Positions 47,306 to 56,389 of a stretch of DNA of 64,000 bases are shown piece by piece. Under the pieces are notes generated by a model. That model saw nothing but the letters and a program-made list of their open reading frames with translations. It was not told where the DNA came from and did not search any database. Each line of letters opens with the position of its first letter. Within the stretch, counting starts at the first letter, position 1. The position numbers and the translations under genes are program-made. Origin of the DNA: Maribacter aestuarii (GTDB lineage Bacteria; Bacteroidota; Bacteroidia; Flavobacteriales; Flavobacteriaceae); NCBI RefSeq assembly GCF_027474845.2, contig NZ_CP107031.2:310001-374000 (forward strand), in the 5' to 3' direction.

Positions 47306-48229
47306 ATGAACGAACTAAAGATATTCTGTCCGGCGACCATAGCCAATATCTCTTGCGGATTTGATGTTTTAGGTGTAGCATTGGATTCCGTTGGTGATGA
47401 GATGGTAATTCGCAAAGTAGGTGAGAAAGGCATTCGTATTATAAAATTGGAAGGTCAGGACCTACCTATGGAAACCGAAAAAAATGTTGCGGGAGTGGCC
47501 GGTTTGGCATTGATGGCCGATAGCGGTTACAATGGTGGGTTTGAAATAGAAATTTACAAAAAAATTAAAGCGGGTAGCGGAATTGGCAGTAGTGCCGCGA
47601 GTTCTGCAGGAGCTGTATGGGCAATGAACGAGTTACTTGGAAAACCGTTTTCTAAGCTTGAGCTGGTAAAATTTGCCATGGAGGGTGAACGTTTGGCAAG
47701 CGGTGTCGCCCATGCGGACAATGTGGCTCCTGCCCTACTTGGAGGCTTTACTCTTGTGCGTAGTTATGACCCGTTGGACGTCATTACGATTCCAGCGCCT
47801 AAAGCTCTGTACGCAACTGTTATTCATCCACAAATTGAGGTGAAGACTTCGGATTCTAGAAAAATACTTAAAACTAATATCACTATGGAAACCGGAATTA
47901 AGCAGTGGGGAAACCTTGGTGGGCTAGTCGCCGGGCTCTTTAAAGAGGACTACGACCTCATTGGGCGTTCCTTAGTGGACCATATCGTAGAACCCATCCG
48001 GTCTATATTAATTCCTGGTTTTGATGAAGTAAAACAAGCTGTTATTGACGCCGGAGCATTGGGAAGTGGTATCTCAGGCTCAGGACCTTCTATTTTTGCT
48101 TTCAGTAAGGGAATTTCTAATGCCCAAGCAGTGGCAAAGGCAATGGAAGGAGTTTATAATACTATTGGAATTGATTATGAAATACACGTCTCAAAAGTAA
48201 ATGTAGACGGGGTGAAAAAGGTGCCATAA
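47306..48229 (+). CDS. thrB: Homoserine kinase
   Basis: Phosphorylates homoserine. GHMP-kinase fold, 307 aa: CPATIANISCGFDVLGVAL at the N-terminus, the phosphate loop KIKAGSGIGSSAASSAGAV (~90-108), EGERLASGVAHADNVAPALL, and the C-terminal GALGSGISGSGPSIFAF. Second gene of thrABC, 2 bp from thrA and 26 bp from thrC. Confidence 0.97.
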   Translation: MNELKIFCPATIANISCGFDVLGVALDSVGDEMVIRKVGEKGIRIIKLEGQDLPMETEKNVAGVAGLALMADSGYNGGFEIEIYKKIKAGSGIGSSAASSAGAVWAMNELLGKPFSKLELVKFAMEGERLASGVAHADNVAPALLGGFTLVRSYDPLDVITIPAPKALYATVIHPQIEVKTSDSRKILKTNITMETGIKQWGNLGGLVAGLFKEDYDLIGRSLVDHIVEPIRSILIPGFDEVKQAVIDAGALGSGISGSGPSIFAFSKGISNAQAVAKAMEGVYNTIGIDYEIHVSKVNVDGVKKVP

Positions 48230-48255
48230 TTTAACGAACCTATAAATTACTAAAA

Positions 48256-49551
48256 TTGAACTTCTACAGTCTAAACCAAAATGCTCCTAAGGTATCCTTT
48301 AAAGATGCGGTTATTAAGGGAATTGCTCCTGACAAGGGATTGTATTTTCCAGAAAGTATTTCTCCCTTACCGAACTCTTTTTTTGACCAAATAGGAGAAC
48401 TGACCAACCACGAAATAGCTTTAAGGGCCATTCATCAGTTTGTAGCCACTGATATTCCGGATGAGAAATTAAAAGAGATTATTGCCGACGTTTTGGACTT
48501 TGATTTTCCGGTTGTCGAGATTGAGGATAACGTAGCTACTTTGGAACTTTTTCATGGCCCCACAATGGCCTTTAAAGATGTTGGAGCTCGTTTTATGGCT
48601 AATTGTTTAGGATATTTTTCTGAAGGAGAAAAAAGTGAAGTAACAGTATTAGTGGCAACCTCTGGAGATACTGGAGGGGCCGTAGCCAATGGTTTCTTAG
48701 AGGTTGATGGTGTAAAAGTTGTTATACTATACCCTAGAGGAAAAGTGAGCGATATCCAAGAACGGCAATTAACCACTTTAGGTCTAAACATAACGGCTTT
48801 GGAAGTGGATGGAAACTTTGACGACTGCCAAAAAATGGTGAAGACGGCATTTCTAGATGAAGCCCTTTTGGAAAATATGCAACTAACTTCGGCCAATTCC
48901 ATAAACGTAGCACGATGGCTACCCCAGCTTTTCTACTTTTTATTCGCCTATAAAAAAGTCAAATCAAAAGGCAGAGAAGTCATTTTTTCAGTACCTAGCG
49001 GAAATTTCGGTAATATCTGTGCAGGTATGGTCGCACAACGTTTGGGTATGCCCGTAAAGCACTTTGTGGCGGCTACCAATGTAAACGATACGGTTCCTGA
49101 ATTCATGCAGACCGGTAATTATCATCCAAAACCATCTATACCAACGATTTCAAATGCTATGGATGTCGGAGATCCTAGTAATTTCATCCGTATTCGTCAT
49201 TTGTTCAAAGATGATTTTAAAGTCCTTTCCGAAAATCTATCTTCTTATTTCTTTTCGGATGAAGAAACCAGGGTAGCTCTTTTAAAAATTTACGAAATAT
49301 CAGGTTATGTGGCTGACCCCCACGGTGCCGTAGGCTATTTGGGGCTCAAAAAATATCAGCAGCATCACCCTCAGACCTATGGTGTATTCCTAGAGACAGC
49401 ACATCCAGTTAAATTCTTAGATGTCGTAGAGGAAACGATTGGGCAAACTATAGAAATTCCTCGTCAGATTCAAAAAGTAATGGGTAAGGAAAAAAAGTCC
49501 ATAGCCATAAAAAGCTACGAGGAACTTAAAGTCCACCTCTTAAAAAGCTAG
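48256..49551 (+). CDS. thrC: Threonine synthase
   Basis: PLP enzyme that makes threonine from O-phosphohomoserine. The PLP lysine lies in HGPTMAFKDVGARFM (~97-111); the phosphate loop region is VATSGDTGGAVANGFL, and SVPSGNFGNICAGMVAQRLG follows. 431 aa. No ATG is in frame before the family's N-terminal FYSLNQNAPKVSF; a stop lies 24 nt upstream, so the TTG at 48256 is the start. Last gene of thrABC. Confidence 0.96.
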   Translation: MNFYSLNQNAPKVSFKDAVIKGIAPDKGLYFPESISPLPNSFFDQIGELTNHEIALRAIHQFVATDIPDEKLKEIIADVLDFDFPVVEIEDNVATLELFHGPTMAFKDVGARFMANCLGYFSEGEKSEVTVLVATSGDTGGAVANGFLEVDGVKVVILYPRGKVSDIQERQLTTLGLNITALEVDGNFDDCQKMVKTAFLDEALLENMQLTSANSINVARWLPQLFYFLFAYKKVKSKGREVIFSVPSGNFGNICAGMVAQRLGMPVKHFVAATNVNDTVPEFMQTGNYHPKPSIPTISNAMDVGDPSNFIRIRHLFKDDFKVLSENLSSYFFSDEETRVALLKIYEISGYVADPHGAVGYLGLKKYQQHHPQTYGVFLETAHPVKFLDVVEETIGQTIEIPRQIQKVMGKEKKSIAIKSYEELKVHLLKS

Positions 49552-49601
49552 TATTTATTTTCAGAAATAAATGTGCTGAATTCCTTTGGAATTTCCTCCT
49601 A

Positions 49602-51212
49602 TTAATCTAATTCTGGCAACACAAAATCATCCAACGGACTAGGTTGTTTCATCATCGCTTCAATAGCCTCCGTAGTTCTTGGAGCATCGGAGGATAAGTT
49701 TACTGGACCGTCATTGGTAATCAATATATCATCTTCGATCCGAACGGCAATTCCCCACCACTTTTTATCACAATCACTACCTTCGGGGATATAAATCCCG
49801 GGTTCAACGGTAATTACAGTGTTGGGCTTAAAAGAAGTATAAGTGCCCTTATCGTGGACGTCCAATCCTAAATAGTGAGAAGTTCCGTGAGGGAAATATG
49901 TTCTTGCTTCACTTACATCCTTAATTATTCCGAGTTTCAAAAGCCCATTAGCAACCACCTCACTCGCTGCCTTTCCGGGCGCCTGAAAAGGAGCGCCTAC
50001 TACACTAGCTTTAATTCCCGCCTCCTGCGCATCATAAACAATATCATAAATTGCCTTTTGTTCCTGGGTAAACTTTCCATTGGCAGGAATTGTCCTGGTA
50101 ACATCCGCTGTATAGCCGTGGTATTCGGCTCCTAAATCCATTAACACCAAATCATTGCCAACCTCTGTTTTATTATTTTCTATATAGTGTAAGATGCAAC
50201 CATTATTTCCACCGCCCACAATGGAAGGGTATCCCTCATATTCAGCACCATATTTTTTAAAGACATATTCATGTATACCTTGAATCTCCGTTTCGGACAT
50301 ATTAGGGTGCATGGCCTTCATAACCTCGGCCTGGCCAATGGCTGAAATTTCCACAGCCTTCTTTAAAAGCACCATTTCTTCTTCGGTCTTTGTTTCCCTT
50401 AAGGTATTCATAATTTCTGCGATGATAGCGGAATCCAAATTGTTCGCACTAAGATGCAACGTAACCTTTTCCTTAATATCGTTCACCAGGTCTTCATCTT
50501 GAGCCTCCATAAAGCTTTGTAGCAGTTCATCATCCTTAAGGTCCTCATTATACTTGAGATAGCGGCCTAAGGTCTGTGCTACGTTGGCCCTGTTCTCTAC
50601 GGTAGTGGATTTGATCATGCTGTACAATTGCTGTCTTGTAGCATTATAGTCAGAAGGATAATCTGTCTTTTCCTTAAAGACTTTCACTAAGTCAAAAAGG
50701 TCTGCTTCTCCCCTTTTATCCCTGACATCATTTTTAAAATCGAAAAACAAAACCTTATTGAATTTTTTAAAATCCAAGGTTGAATTTGCAAATTCGCTAC
50801 CATTAAGTGTAATCTCGAAACCCAATTGGTTTTTGGCACCTTCTACTCCCAAGCGTTTGCCGTTCCACTGTTCAGCAGTCGGGTCTCTCTCTTGAACATA
50901 TAATAACTCATCATAAATTGCTCCATCCAAATTTTGATCCTCCGAAAAAATAAGTAGTACCGAATTTGGTTCCTTATACCCTGTGAGATAATAGAAGTCG
51001 GGGTCCTGATGATACATATAATCCACGTCATTGGCACGGTTGCGTTCGGCATTGGCGAAAAATACAGCTATACTGTTTGGAGGCATCATATTGCGGACAG
51101 CTTGCCTTCTTTCTTTATGAAATTCCGCTGACAGAAAATCTGTCGGTGTCTTTTGAGAGGACATAAAAGAAACAGAAGAAAGTGCAACAAATAGAACTAG
51201 AAAAAGCCTCAT
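49602..51212 (-). CDS. Xaa-Pro aminopeptidase (M24B, aminopeptidase P), exported
   Basis: Signal peptide MRLFLVLFVALSSVSFMSSQ; residues ~25-215 are the AMP_N domain (FHKERRQAVRNMMPPNSIAV, DFYYLTGYKEPNSVLLI). The pita-bread domain has the metal ligands in LMDLGAEYHGYTADVTRT (two Asp), HGTSHYLGLDVHD (His), TVEPGIYIP (Glu) and VRIEDDILIT (Glu). It removes N-terminal residues linked to proline, here probably in the periplasm. 536 aa; no clear operon partner. Confidence 0.95.
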   Translation of the reverse strand: MRLFLVLFVALSSVSFMSSQKTPTDFLSAEFHKERRQAVRNMMPPNSIAVFFANAERNRANDVDYMYHQDPDFYYLTGYKEPNSVLLIFSEDQNLDGAIYDELLYVQERDPTAEQWNGKRLGVEGAKNQLGFEITLNGSEFANSTLDFKKFNKVLFFDFKNDVRDKRGEADLFDLVKVFKEKTDYPSDYNATRQQLYSMIKSTTVENRANVAQTLGRYLKYNEDLKDDELLQSFMEAQDEDLVNDIKEKVTLHLSANNLDSAIIAEIMNTLRETKTEEEMVLLKKAVEISAIGQAEVMKAMHPNMSETEIQGIHEYVFKKYGAEYEGYPSIVGGGNNGCILHYIENNKTEVGNDLVLMDLGAEYHGYTADVTRTIPANGKFTQEQKAIYDIVYDAQEAGIKASVVGAPFQAPGKAASEVVANGLLKLGIIKDVSEARTYFPHGTSHYLGLDVHDKGTYTSFKPNTVITVEPGIYIPEGSDCDKKWWGIAVRIEDDILITNDGPVNLSSDAPRTTEAIEAMMKQPSPLDDFVLPELD

Positions 51213-51377
51213 AGGATAATATTTTATTCGTGGCCAAATTAGGAATTATCTGCCATGATCAATGTTAAAGAACGGACAAAATACATTTCTGATCAATAAA
51301 TCCAATAGCTGTAAAAATCCGCACGAGCTCTAGAATAACTAAAGATTGGTACGCTTTTCTATCCTTAAATTATTCAA

Positions 51378-51385
51378 TAGCTTTG
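51378..51385 (+). promoter_or_regulatory. Candidate -7 element of the gcvT operon
   Basis: TAGCTTTG fits TAnnTTTG, 86 bp ahead of the gcvT start; no TTG at the normal spacing. It lies inside an open frame extending upstream of gcvT, which supports the shorter gcvT start. Confidence 0.35.
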
Positions 51386-51471
51386 CATCTTTAAAATTGC
51401 AAGTGCAAGTATCAAATGTAAGTGAAAACCTTAGCTTGAACTTGAACTTAAAACCTGAAATTTTTATTTAT

Positions 51472-52557
51472 ATGAAAAATACAGCCCTAACCACCACTCA
51501 TGAGGCTCTAGGTGCCAAAATGGTGCCGTTTGCCGGATACAATATGCCTGTTTCCTATGAGGGCGTAAATGCCGAACATGAAACCGTTAGAAAGGGTGTA
51601 GGTGTTTTTGATGTTTCCCATATGGGCGAGTTCTTGATCAGTGGTCCTAACGCGTTGGACCTAATTCAGAAAGTCACCTCCAATGATGCATCCAAATTAA
51701 CCATCGGTAAAGCTCAGTATAGTTGTTTACCCAACGAAAATGGGGGAATTGTAGATGACCTTATCGTTTATCGTATCAAGGAAGAGCAATATCTTTTGGT
51801 GGTGAACGCCAGTAATATTGAAAAGGACTGGAACCATATCTCCAAATACAACAAGGAATTCAATGCCGAGATGCGGGACATCTCGGAAAATTATTCCTTA
51901 TTGGCCATACAGGGACCAAAAGCGGTGGAGGCCATGCAATCCTTGACTTCCATAAACTTGGCTGATATTAAATTCTATAATTTTGAAGTAGCAGATTTCG
52001 CTGGGGTAGAATATGTTATCATTTCTGCAACGGGATATACGGGCTCAGGAGGTTTCGAAATTTATTGTAAAAATGAAGAGGTAAAGCAAATATGGGACAA
52101 AGTGTTTGAAGCAGGCGCAAATTTTGGCATCAAACCCATAGGATTGGCGGCACGTGACACTCTTAGGTTGGAAATGGGGTACTGCCTATACGGGAACGAT
52201 ATAAATGATACTACGTCTCCCTTTGAGGCAGGGCTAGGATGGATTACCAAGTTTACCAAAGATTTTGTGAATAGTGAAGCATTGGCCAAGGAAAAAGCTA
52301 AAGGACCTGAGCGCAAACTGATTGCTTTTGAAATGGACGAAAGAGGTATTCCACGTCACGATTACGACATAGTGGACGGTCAGGGCAAAAAGATAGGTAT
52401 AGTAACTTCAGGTACCATGTCACCATCCTTGGGAAAAGGGATAGGCCTAGGATATGTTCCCGTTATTTTTTCCGAGGTGGGAAGTAAAATCCAAATCCAG
52501 ATACGTAAAAATGCAATTCCTGCAACGGTAGTCAAACTTCCCTTCTATAAAGTGTAA
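51472..52557 (+). CDS. gcvT: Glycine cleavage system aminomethyltransferase (T protein)
   Basis: Transfers the methylene group of glycine to tetrahydrofolate. The frame is open from 51346, but homologues begin at the Met in MKNTALTTTHEALGAKMVPF, so I start at 51472 (361 aa). Family features: FAGYNMPVSYEGVNAEH, GVFDVSHMGEF, TGYTGSGGFEIYC and GLAARDTLRLEMGYCLYGND. The P and H proteins are not nearby, as is usual in this phylum. The stop overlaps the glsA start by one base (TAATG). Confidence 0.96.
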   Translation: MKNTALTTTHEALGAKMVPFAGYNMPVSYEGVNAEHETVRKGVGVFDVSHMGEFLISGPNALDLIQKVTSNDASKLTIGKAQYSCLPNENGGIVDDLIVYRIKEEQYLLVVNASNIEKDWNHISKYNKEFNAEMRDISENYSLLAIQGPKAVEAMQSLTSINLADIKFYNFEVADFAGVEYVIISATGYTGSGGFEIYCKNEEVKQIWDKVFEAGANFGIKPIGLAARDTLRLEMGYCLYGNDINDTTSPFEAGLGWITKFTKDFVNSEALAKEKAKGPERKLIAFEMDERGIPRHDYDIVDGQGKKIGIVTSGTMSPSLGKGIGLGYVPVIFSEVGSKIQIQIRKNAIPATVVKLPFYKV

Positions 52558-53471
52558 TGGCAGAATTCCAAAGAATCATTAATTCCATCACCAAGCGCGC
52601 CAACAAAAGTACAGACCGAGGTAATGTTGCGGCTTATATTCCCGAGTTGGCATGTGTGAGCAACCAAAAATTTGGCATCCACTTACTCGATATTAAAAAA
52701 TCTAATTTTTCTGCGGGCGATGTCGATGAACAGTTTTCCATACAAAGTATCTCCAAAGTTATAACCCTCGCTATGGCCATGGGCCTTATAGGAGAACAGG
52801 TTTGGCAACGCGTAGACGTAGAACCTTCCGGAGATCCCTTTAATCATTTGTCCCTTCTTGAACAAGAGAACGGGATTCCAAGAAACCCTCTAATCAATGC
52901 GGGTGCTCTTGTAATAGCAGATATATTGGTTTCTCAACTTAAAAATCCAAAAGATGAATTTTTGGATTATATCAAGAAGTTAGCAGATGATGAGACAATC
53001 TCTTTTAATCCAAAAGTTGCGAAATCTGAAAAAATTACAGGTTTCAGGAATTATGCTGCTGCTAATCTTTTAAAATCTTATGGAAATTTAAAAAATGACG
53101 TAGAAGTGGTGCTGGACTTCTATTTTCATCAATGCTCACTAGAATTTAACTGTAAACAGCTGTGCAATACGTTCTATTTTTTAATCAACAGAGGAGAATG
53201 CCAGAGGGGCAATACTTTTTTGACTATCAGTCAGGTAAAGCGGATAAATTCTTTAATGCTCACCTGTGGCTTCTATGACGAGGCAGGCGAATTTGCCTTT
53301 AGGGTTGGTTTGCCTGGTAAAAGTGGTGTTGGGGGAGGCATTGTAGCTTTACTGCCCAATGAATACTGCGTTGCTACATGGTCGCCGGGACTTAACAAAA
53401 AAGGAAATTCAGCTTTAGGGATGATGGCCTTGGAGCATTTGACCACAGAAACCGGATTATCTATTTTTTAA
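52557..53471 (+). CDS. glsA: Glutaminase
   Basis: Hydrolyses glutamine to glutamate and ammonia. Serine beta-lactamase-like glutaminase fold, 304 aa. Catalytic Ser-x-x-Lys is in SIQSISKVITLAMAMG (~62-77); other family segments are VDVEPSGDPFNHLSLLE, GIPRNPLINAGALV, the Tyr/Asn region FRNYAAANLLKSYG, and VGLPGKSGVGGGIVAL near the end. Overlaps gcvT by one base and abuts the SDR gene. Confidence 0.97.
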   Translation: MAEFQRIINSITKRANKSTDRGNVAAYIPELACVSNQKFGIHLLDIKKSNFSAGDVDEQFSIQSISKVITLAMAMGLIGEQVWQRVDVEPSGDPFNHLSLLEQENGIPRNPLINAGALVIADILVSQLKNPKDEFLDYIKKLADDETISFNPKVAKSEKITGFRNYAAANLLKSYGNLKNDVEVVLDFYFHQCSLEFNCKQLCNTFYFLINRGECQRGNTFLTISQVKRINSLMLTCGFYDEAGEFAFRVGLPGKSGVGGGIVALLPNEYCVATWSPGLNKKGNSALGMMALEHLTTETGLSIF

Positions 53472-54293
53472 TTGGAAAACAAGAAAATATTAATCCTGGG
53501 AGGAAGTGGTTTTTTGGGTCATGCTTTTTATAAAGAGTTGTGCAATTATTTTAATACGTATGGCACTTACTACAGTCAAAAGAAAATTTTTAAGTCCAAC
53601 AAACAATTTTTAAGATACGATGTGGAAGAGGATGATATCTTTCAAATTCTATCGGCCATAAAACCACAAGTTATCATTTCGACCCTGAGAGGAAATTTCG
53701 CCGCGCAAGTTGTAGCCCACCAACATATCGTGGAATACTTAAATCAAAATGATTGCCGTTTGTATTTCATATCATCGGCAAATGTTTTCGACTATTATAG
53801 CAAGTATCCGTCCTACGAAAATGACAAGACTCTATCGGAAAGTATCTACGGAAGGCTTAAAATAAAAATCGAGAACATGTTACTGCGTTTACCAAAGGAA
53901 AAAATGGGGATTTTAAGGGTTCCGATGGTTTTTGGAAACAGTTCTCCCCGAATAAAGGAAATGAAGAACTTAATCATTAACAATGAACCCGTAGAAGTAT
54001 TTCCCAACCTTGTTCTTAACGTAACCAATGACGATAAATTAACGCAACAAATTCACTATCTTCTCAACAGGAATAAAACGGGAATCTATCATTTGGGCAG
54101 TAACGATTTGGTACATCATGAAGATTTTATAAAAGAAGTTTTAGAGCGTGTAGGTAATTTTAATCCCATACTAAAAAGAGTGTACACCACTAATGAAGAG
54201 AGGTATCTTGCTGTCTTGCCCAAGATAAACAAACTACCAAAAAACCTACAGTTTACGTATCAAGAAATTATTGAACACCATATTTTAAACTAA
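53472..54293 (+). CDS. SDR-type NAD(P)-dependent reductase/epimerase
   Basis: Atypical/extended SDR, 273 aa: Rossmann motif ILILGGSGFLGHAF at the N-terminus, DVEEDDIFQILSAIKPQVII, FISSANVFDYYSKYPSYEND and the active-site Tyr-x3-Lys in SIYGRLKIKIE. It resembles RmlD/dTDP-sugar reductases, but the substrate is unknown. It starts with TTG immediately after the glsA stop, with no ATG available. Probably the third gene of the gcvT-glsA unit. Confidence 0.82.
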   Translation: MENKKILILGGSGFLGHAFYKELCNYFNTYGTYYSQKKIFKSNKQFLRYDVEEDDIFQILSAIKPQVIISTLRGNFAAQVVAHQHIVEYLNQNDCRLYFISSANVFDYYSKYPSYENDKTLSESIYGRLKIKIENMLLRLPKEKMGILRVPMVFGNSSPRIKEMKNLIINNEPVEVFPNLVLNVTNDDKLTQQIHYLLNRNKTGIYHLGSNDLVHHEDFIKEVLERVGNFNPILKRVYTTNEERYLAVLPKINKLPKNLQFTYQEIIEHHILN

Positions 54294-54316
54294 TTTTACA
54301 GTATAATTTTAAGCAC

Positions 54317-54604
54317 ATGGAAAAATTCACAGATAAACAGATAGAAGACTACTTAAGTCAATTGGAAGGTTGGGAATATGTTGATGGCGCCATCGAGACA
54401 ACTTTTGAATTCAAGGATTTCAAGGAAGCATTTTCGGTAATGACTCGTATTGCCTTTGAATGTGAAGCCCAAGGCCATCATCCAGATTGGAGTAATGTTT
54501 ATAAGACAGTAAATATTCGCTTAAGTACGCACGATGCTAACGGAGTGACCGAAAAGGACTTTGTTCTGGCACGGAGTATAGAAGAGATTGTTGAGAGTGA
54601 TTGA
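54317..54604 (+). CDS. phhB: 4a-hydroxytetrahydrobiopterin dehydratase (PCD/DCoH)
   Basis: 95 aa, the family's normal size. The active-site signature is FECEAQGHHPDWSNVYKTVN (His-His-Pro...Trp), with THDANGVTEKDFVLA after it. It regenerates the pterin cofactor of aromatic amino acid hydroxylases. No hydroxylase is in the window; the gene lies 23 bp after the SDR gene. Confidence 0.93.
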   Translation: MEKFTDKQIEDYLSQLEGWEYVDGAIETTFEFKDFKEAFSVMTRIAFECEAQGHHPDWSNVYKTVNIRLSTHDANGVTEKDFVLARSIEEIVESD

Positions 54605-54757
54605 TTAAGGCCTAAAATTCGAGTTTTAAAGTTTAGGACGAAATCACTTACCCAAAAATCGTTGGATGATGGGATTGTGAAAAAACTGATGTATAGCCGT
54701 CTTATGTGCTCCTAAACTTTTTGCTAAATTTACCCCCAATTAATTCGATTAAAAACT

Positions 54758-55468
54758 ATGGGAAGAGCTTTTGAGTTCAGAAAAGCACGTAAAATGAAGC
54801 GCTGGTCCGCTATGTCCAAAGCGTTTACAAGAATCGGTAAAGACATCGTAATGGCCGTGAAGGAAGGTGGTCCAGATCCGGACTCCAATGCCAGGTTAAG
54901 GGCGGTCATCCAGAATGCAAAGTCCGTCAACATGCCCAAGGACAATGTGGAGCGGGCCATTAAAAGGGCTAGCGATAAGAGTCTGGGCGATTATAAAGAA
55001 ATTCTTTTTGAAGGTTATGCGCCCCATGGCATAGCTATTTTAATTGAAACCGCCACTGACAACAACACCAGGACCGTTGCCAACATCAGAAGTTATTTCA
55101 ATAAATGTAATGGGAGTTTAGGTACTTCAGGTTCTGTAGAATTTATGTTCGACCATACGTGTAACTTTAGAATCCCAGCGGAGGGTATAGACCCTGAAGA
55201 GCTAGAATTAGAAATGATAGACTTCGGAGCGGAAGAAGTTTTTGTGGATGACGACGGTATCTTGATCTATGCTCCTTTCGAAAGTTTTGGAGCCATACAA
55301 AAAGAATTAGAAAACAGGGAGATTGAAATCTTATCCTCGGGCTTTGAACGCATTCCACAAGTCACCAAAGCCTTAAGTGAAGAGGAAGCCGCTGATGTAG
55401 AAAAACTATTAGAAAAAATTGAGGAGGATGATGATGTCCAGAACGTCTATCATACCATGCAGGAATAA
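54758..55468 (+). CDS. YebC/PmpR family protein
   Basis: 236 aa with the three-domain YebC layout: N-terminal GRAFEFRKARKMKRWSAMSK (homologues: GRSHE-R), SNARLRAVIQNAKSVNMPKDN, VERAIKRASD, then FEGYAPHGIAILIETATDNN and the C-terminal acidic domain with EDDDVQNVYHTM. The family includes DNA-binding regulators and, in recent work, factors that relieve ribosome stalling at polyproline. Monocistronic, followed by a hairpin. Confidence 0.94.
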   Translation: MGRAFEFRKARKMKRWSAMSKAFTRIGKDIVMAVKEGGPDPDSNARLRAVIQNAKSVNMPKDNVERAIKRASDKSLGDYKEILFEGYAPHGIAILIETATDNNTRTVANIRSYFNKCNGSLGTSGSVEFMFDHTCNFRIPAEGIDPEELELEMIDFGAEEVFVDDDGILIYAPFESFGAIQKELENREIEILSSGFERIPQVTKALSEEEAADVEKLLEKIEEDDDVQNVYHTMQE

Positions 55469-55470
55469 AA

Positions 55471-55498
55471 AATGACCCGTTTCTTCAAACGGGCCATT
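55471..55498. terminator. Hairpin terminator after the yebC-type gene
   Basis: AATGACCCGTTT (55471-55482) and AAACGGGCCATT (55487-55498) pair with one mismatch around CTTC, 3 bp after the stop. There is an A-run upstream but no downstream T-run, so it may be stronger for minus-strand transcripts. Confidence 0.6.
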
Positions 55499-55535
55499 TA
55501 ACTAACAACCTAACAAACCAAAAAAGACTAATTTT

Positions 55536-55691
55536 TTACTTATTGCTATAGAAATATAGCGATGATGCCTTTGACAAATTGTTGTTCATCGATGGCGGAA
55601 TGTTTCCTCCCGCATCAGCATTGGAGAAGGCCAGTACCTTACACCCACCATTTGCAGCTTCCGCAATGAAAACCATATTGGAATAATGCAT
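55536..55691 (-). CDS. Small ORF or gene remnant (51 aa)
   Basis: A 51-codon frame in the 317-bp gap between the yebC-type and acyltransferase genes. It encodes VFIAEAANGGCKVLAFSNADA and ends NNLSKASSLYFYSNK. Its Gly/Ala-rich, GC-richer middle looks more protein-like than the flanks, and it could be the 3' end of a lost gene. No family recognised; no upstream promoter seen. Confidence 0.3.
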   Translation of the reverse strand: MHYSNMVFIAEAANGGCKVLAFSNADAGGNIPPSMNNNLSKASSLYFYSNK

Positions 55692-55785
55692 ATTGGATAA
55701 ATGAAATCAATTATATTAATAGGTACGTATCTAGTAACGATTGAATAAACTACTAGAGACCACTTAGTGTCGGTAAAGTGAAGAA

Positions 55786-56328
55786 TTAATAACTATATGC
55801 AGCAACCTTTCCTTTGACGCCTTGAAAAAAGGTTTCGTAGGTTTTGAAATCAGCATCCTGATTCCCCGTTACCTCATACGGTTCAGAAATTTTAATTTCC
55901 TTTTTGCCATAATCAAAAGCAACCAGTACAATGGGCACCCCGGCAGATTTAGCAATGTAATAGAACCCTGTTTTCCATTTATCCACTTTTTTCCTAGTGC
56001 CCTCTGGAGATAAGGCTAGTCTGAAAATCTCTTTCGATTCAAAAACTTTGCTCACAGCAGAAACCGTATCATTGCTCTTACTCCTATCTATGGGAGCGCC
56101 ACCTGTCCATCTGAAAAACCACCCTAATGGTGAATCAAAAAGACTTTTCTTTCCGACATAATTAATTTGCTCGTTCCAAATTTTTCGTACAAGCAGACCC
56201 AATAAAAAATCCCACCAACTGGTGTGCGGAACAACAGCAATGACACATTTCTTTAGGTGAGACGGGAACTCACCCTTTAAGGACCATCCCATGAGTTTAA
56301 AATAAATGAACTTAGCTATTTTACGCAT
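55786..56328 (-). CDS. 1-acyl-glycerol-3-phosphate acyltransferase-like protein (PlsC family)
   Basis: 180 aa with the acyltransferase motifs: H-x4-D in VVPHTSWWDFLLG (~34-40), GAPIDRSKSNDTV, and LSPEGTRKKVDKWK (the EGTR motif). The family adds an acyl chain to lysophosphatidate or related lipids at the membrane. It is short for PlsC and lacks long membrane helices, matching a sub-group often annotated as lysophospholipid acyltransferase. Last gene of the kdsB-containing minus-strand unit (61 bp after kdnB), hinting at an envelope lipid role. Confidence 0.87.
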   Translation of the reverse strand: MRKIAKFIYFKLMGWSLKGEFPSHLKKCVIAVVPHTSWWDFLLGLLVRKIWNEQINYVGKKSLFDSPLGWFFRWTGGAPIDRSKSNDTVSAVSKVFESKEIFRLALSPEGTRKKVDKWKTGFYYIAKSAGVPIVLVAFDYGKKEIKISEPYEVTGNQDADFKTYETFFQGVKGKVAAYSY

Positions 56329-56389
56329 GTACTATTTTTGGGACTAAATGAAATTCTGATTTATAATGTATTTGTGTGGCGGATGAAAT

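Noticed and set aside
51213..51471. Possible glycine riboswitch upstream of gcvT
   Set aside because: I could not find the tandem aptamer cores; only a -7-like element and short repeats such as CTTGAACTTGAACTT are visible.
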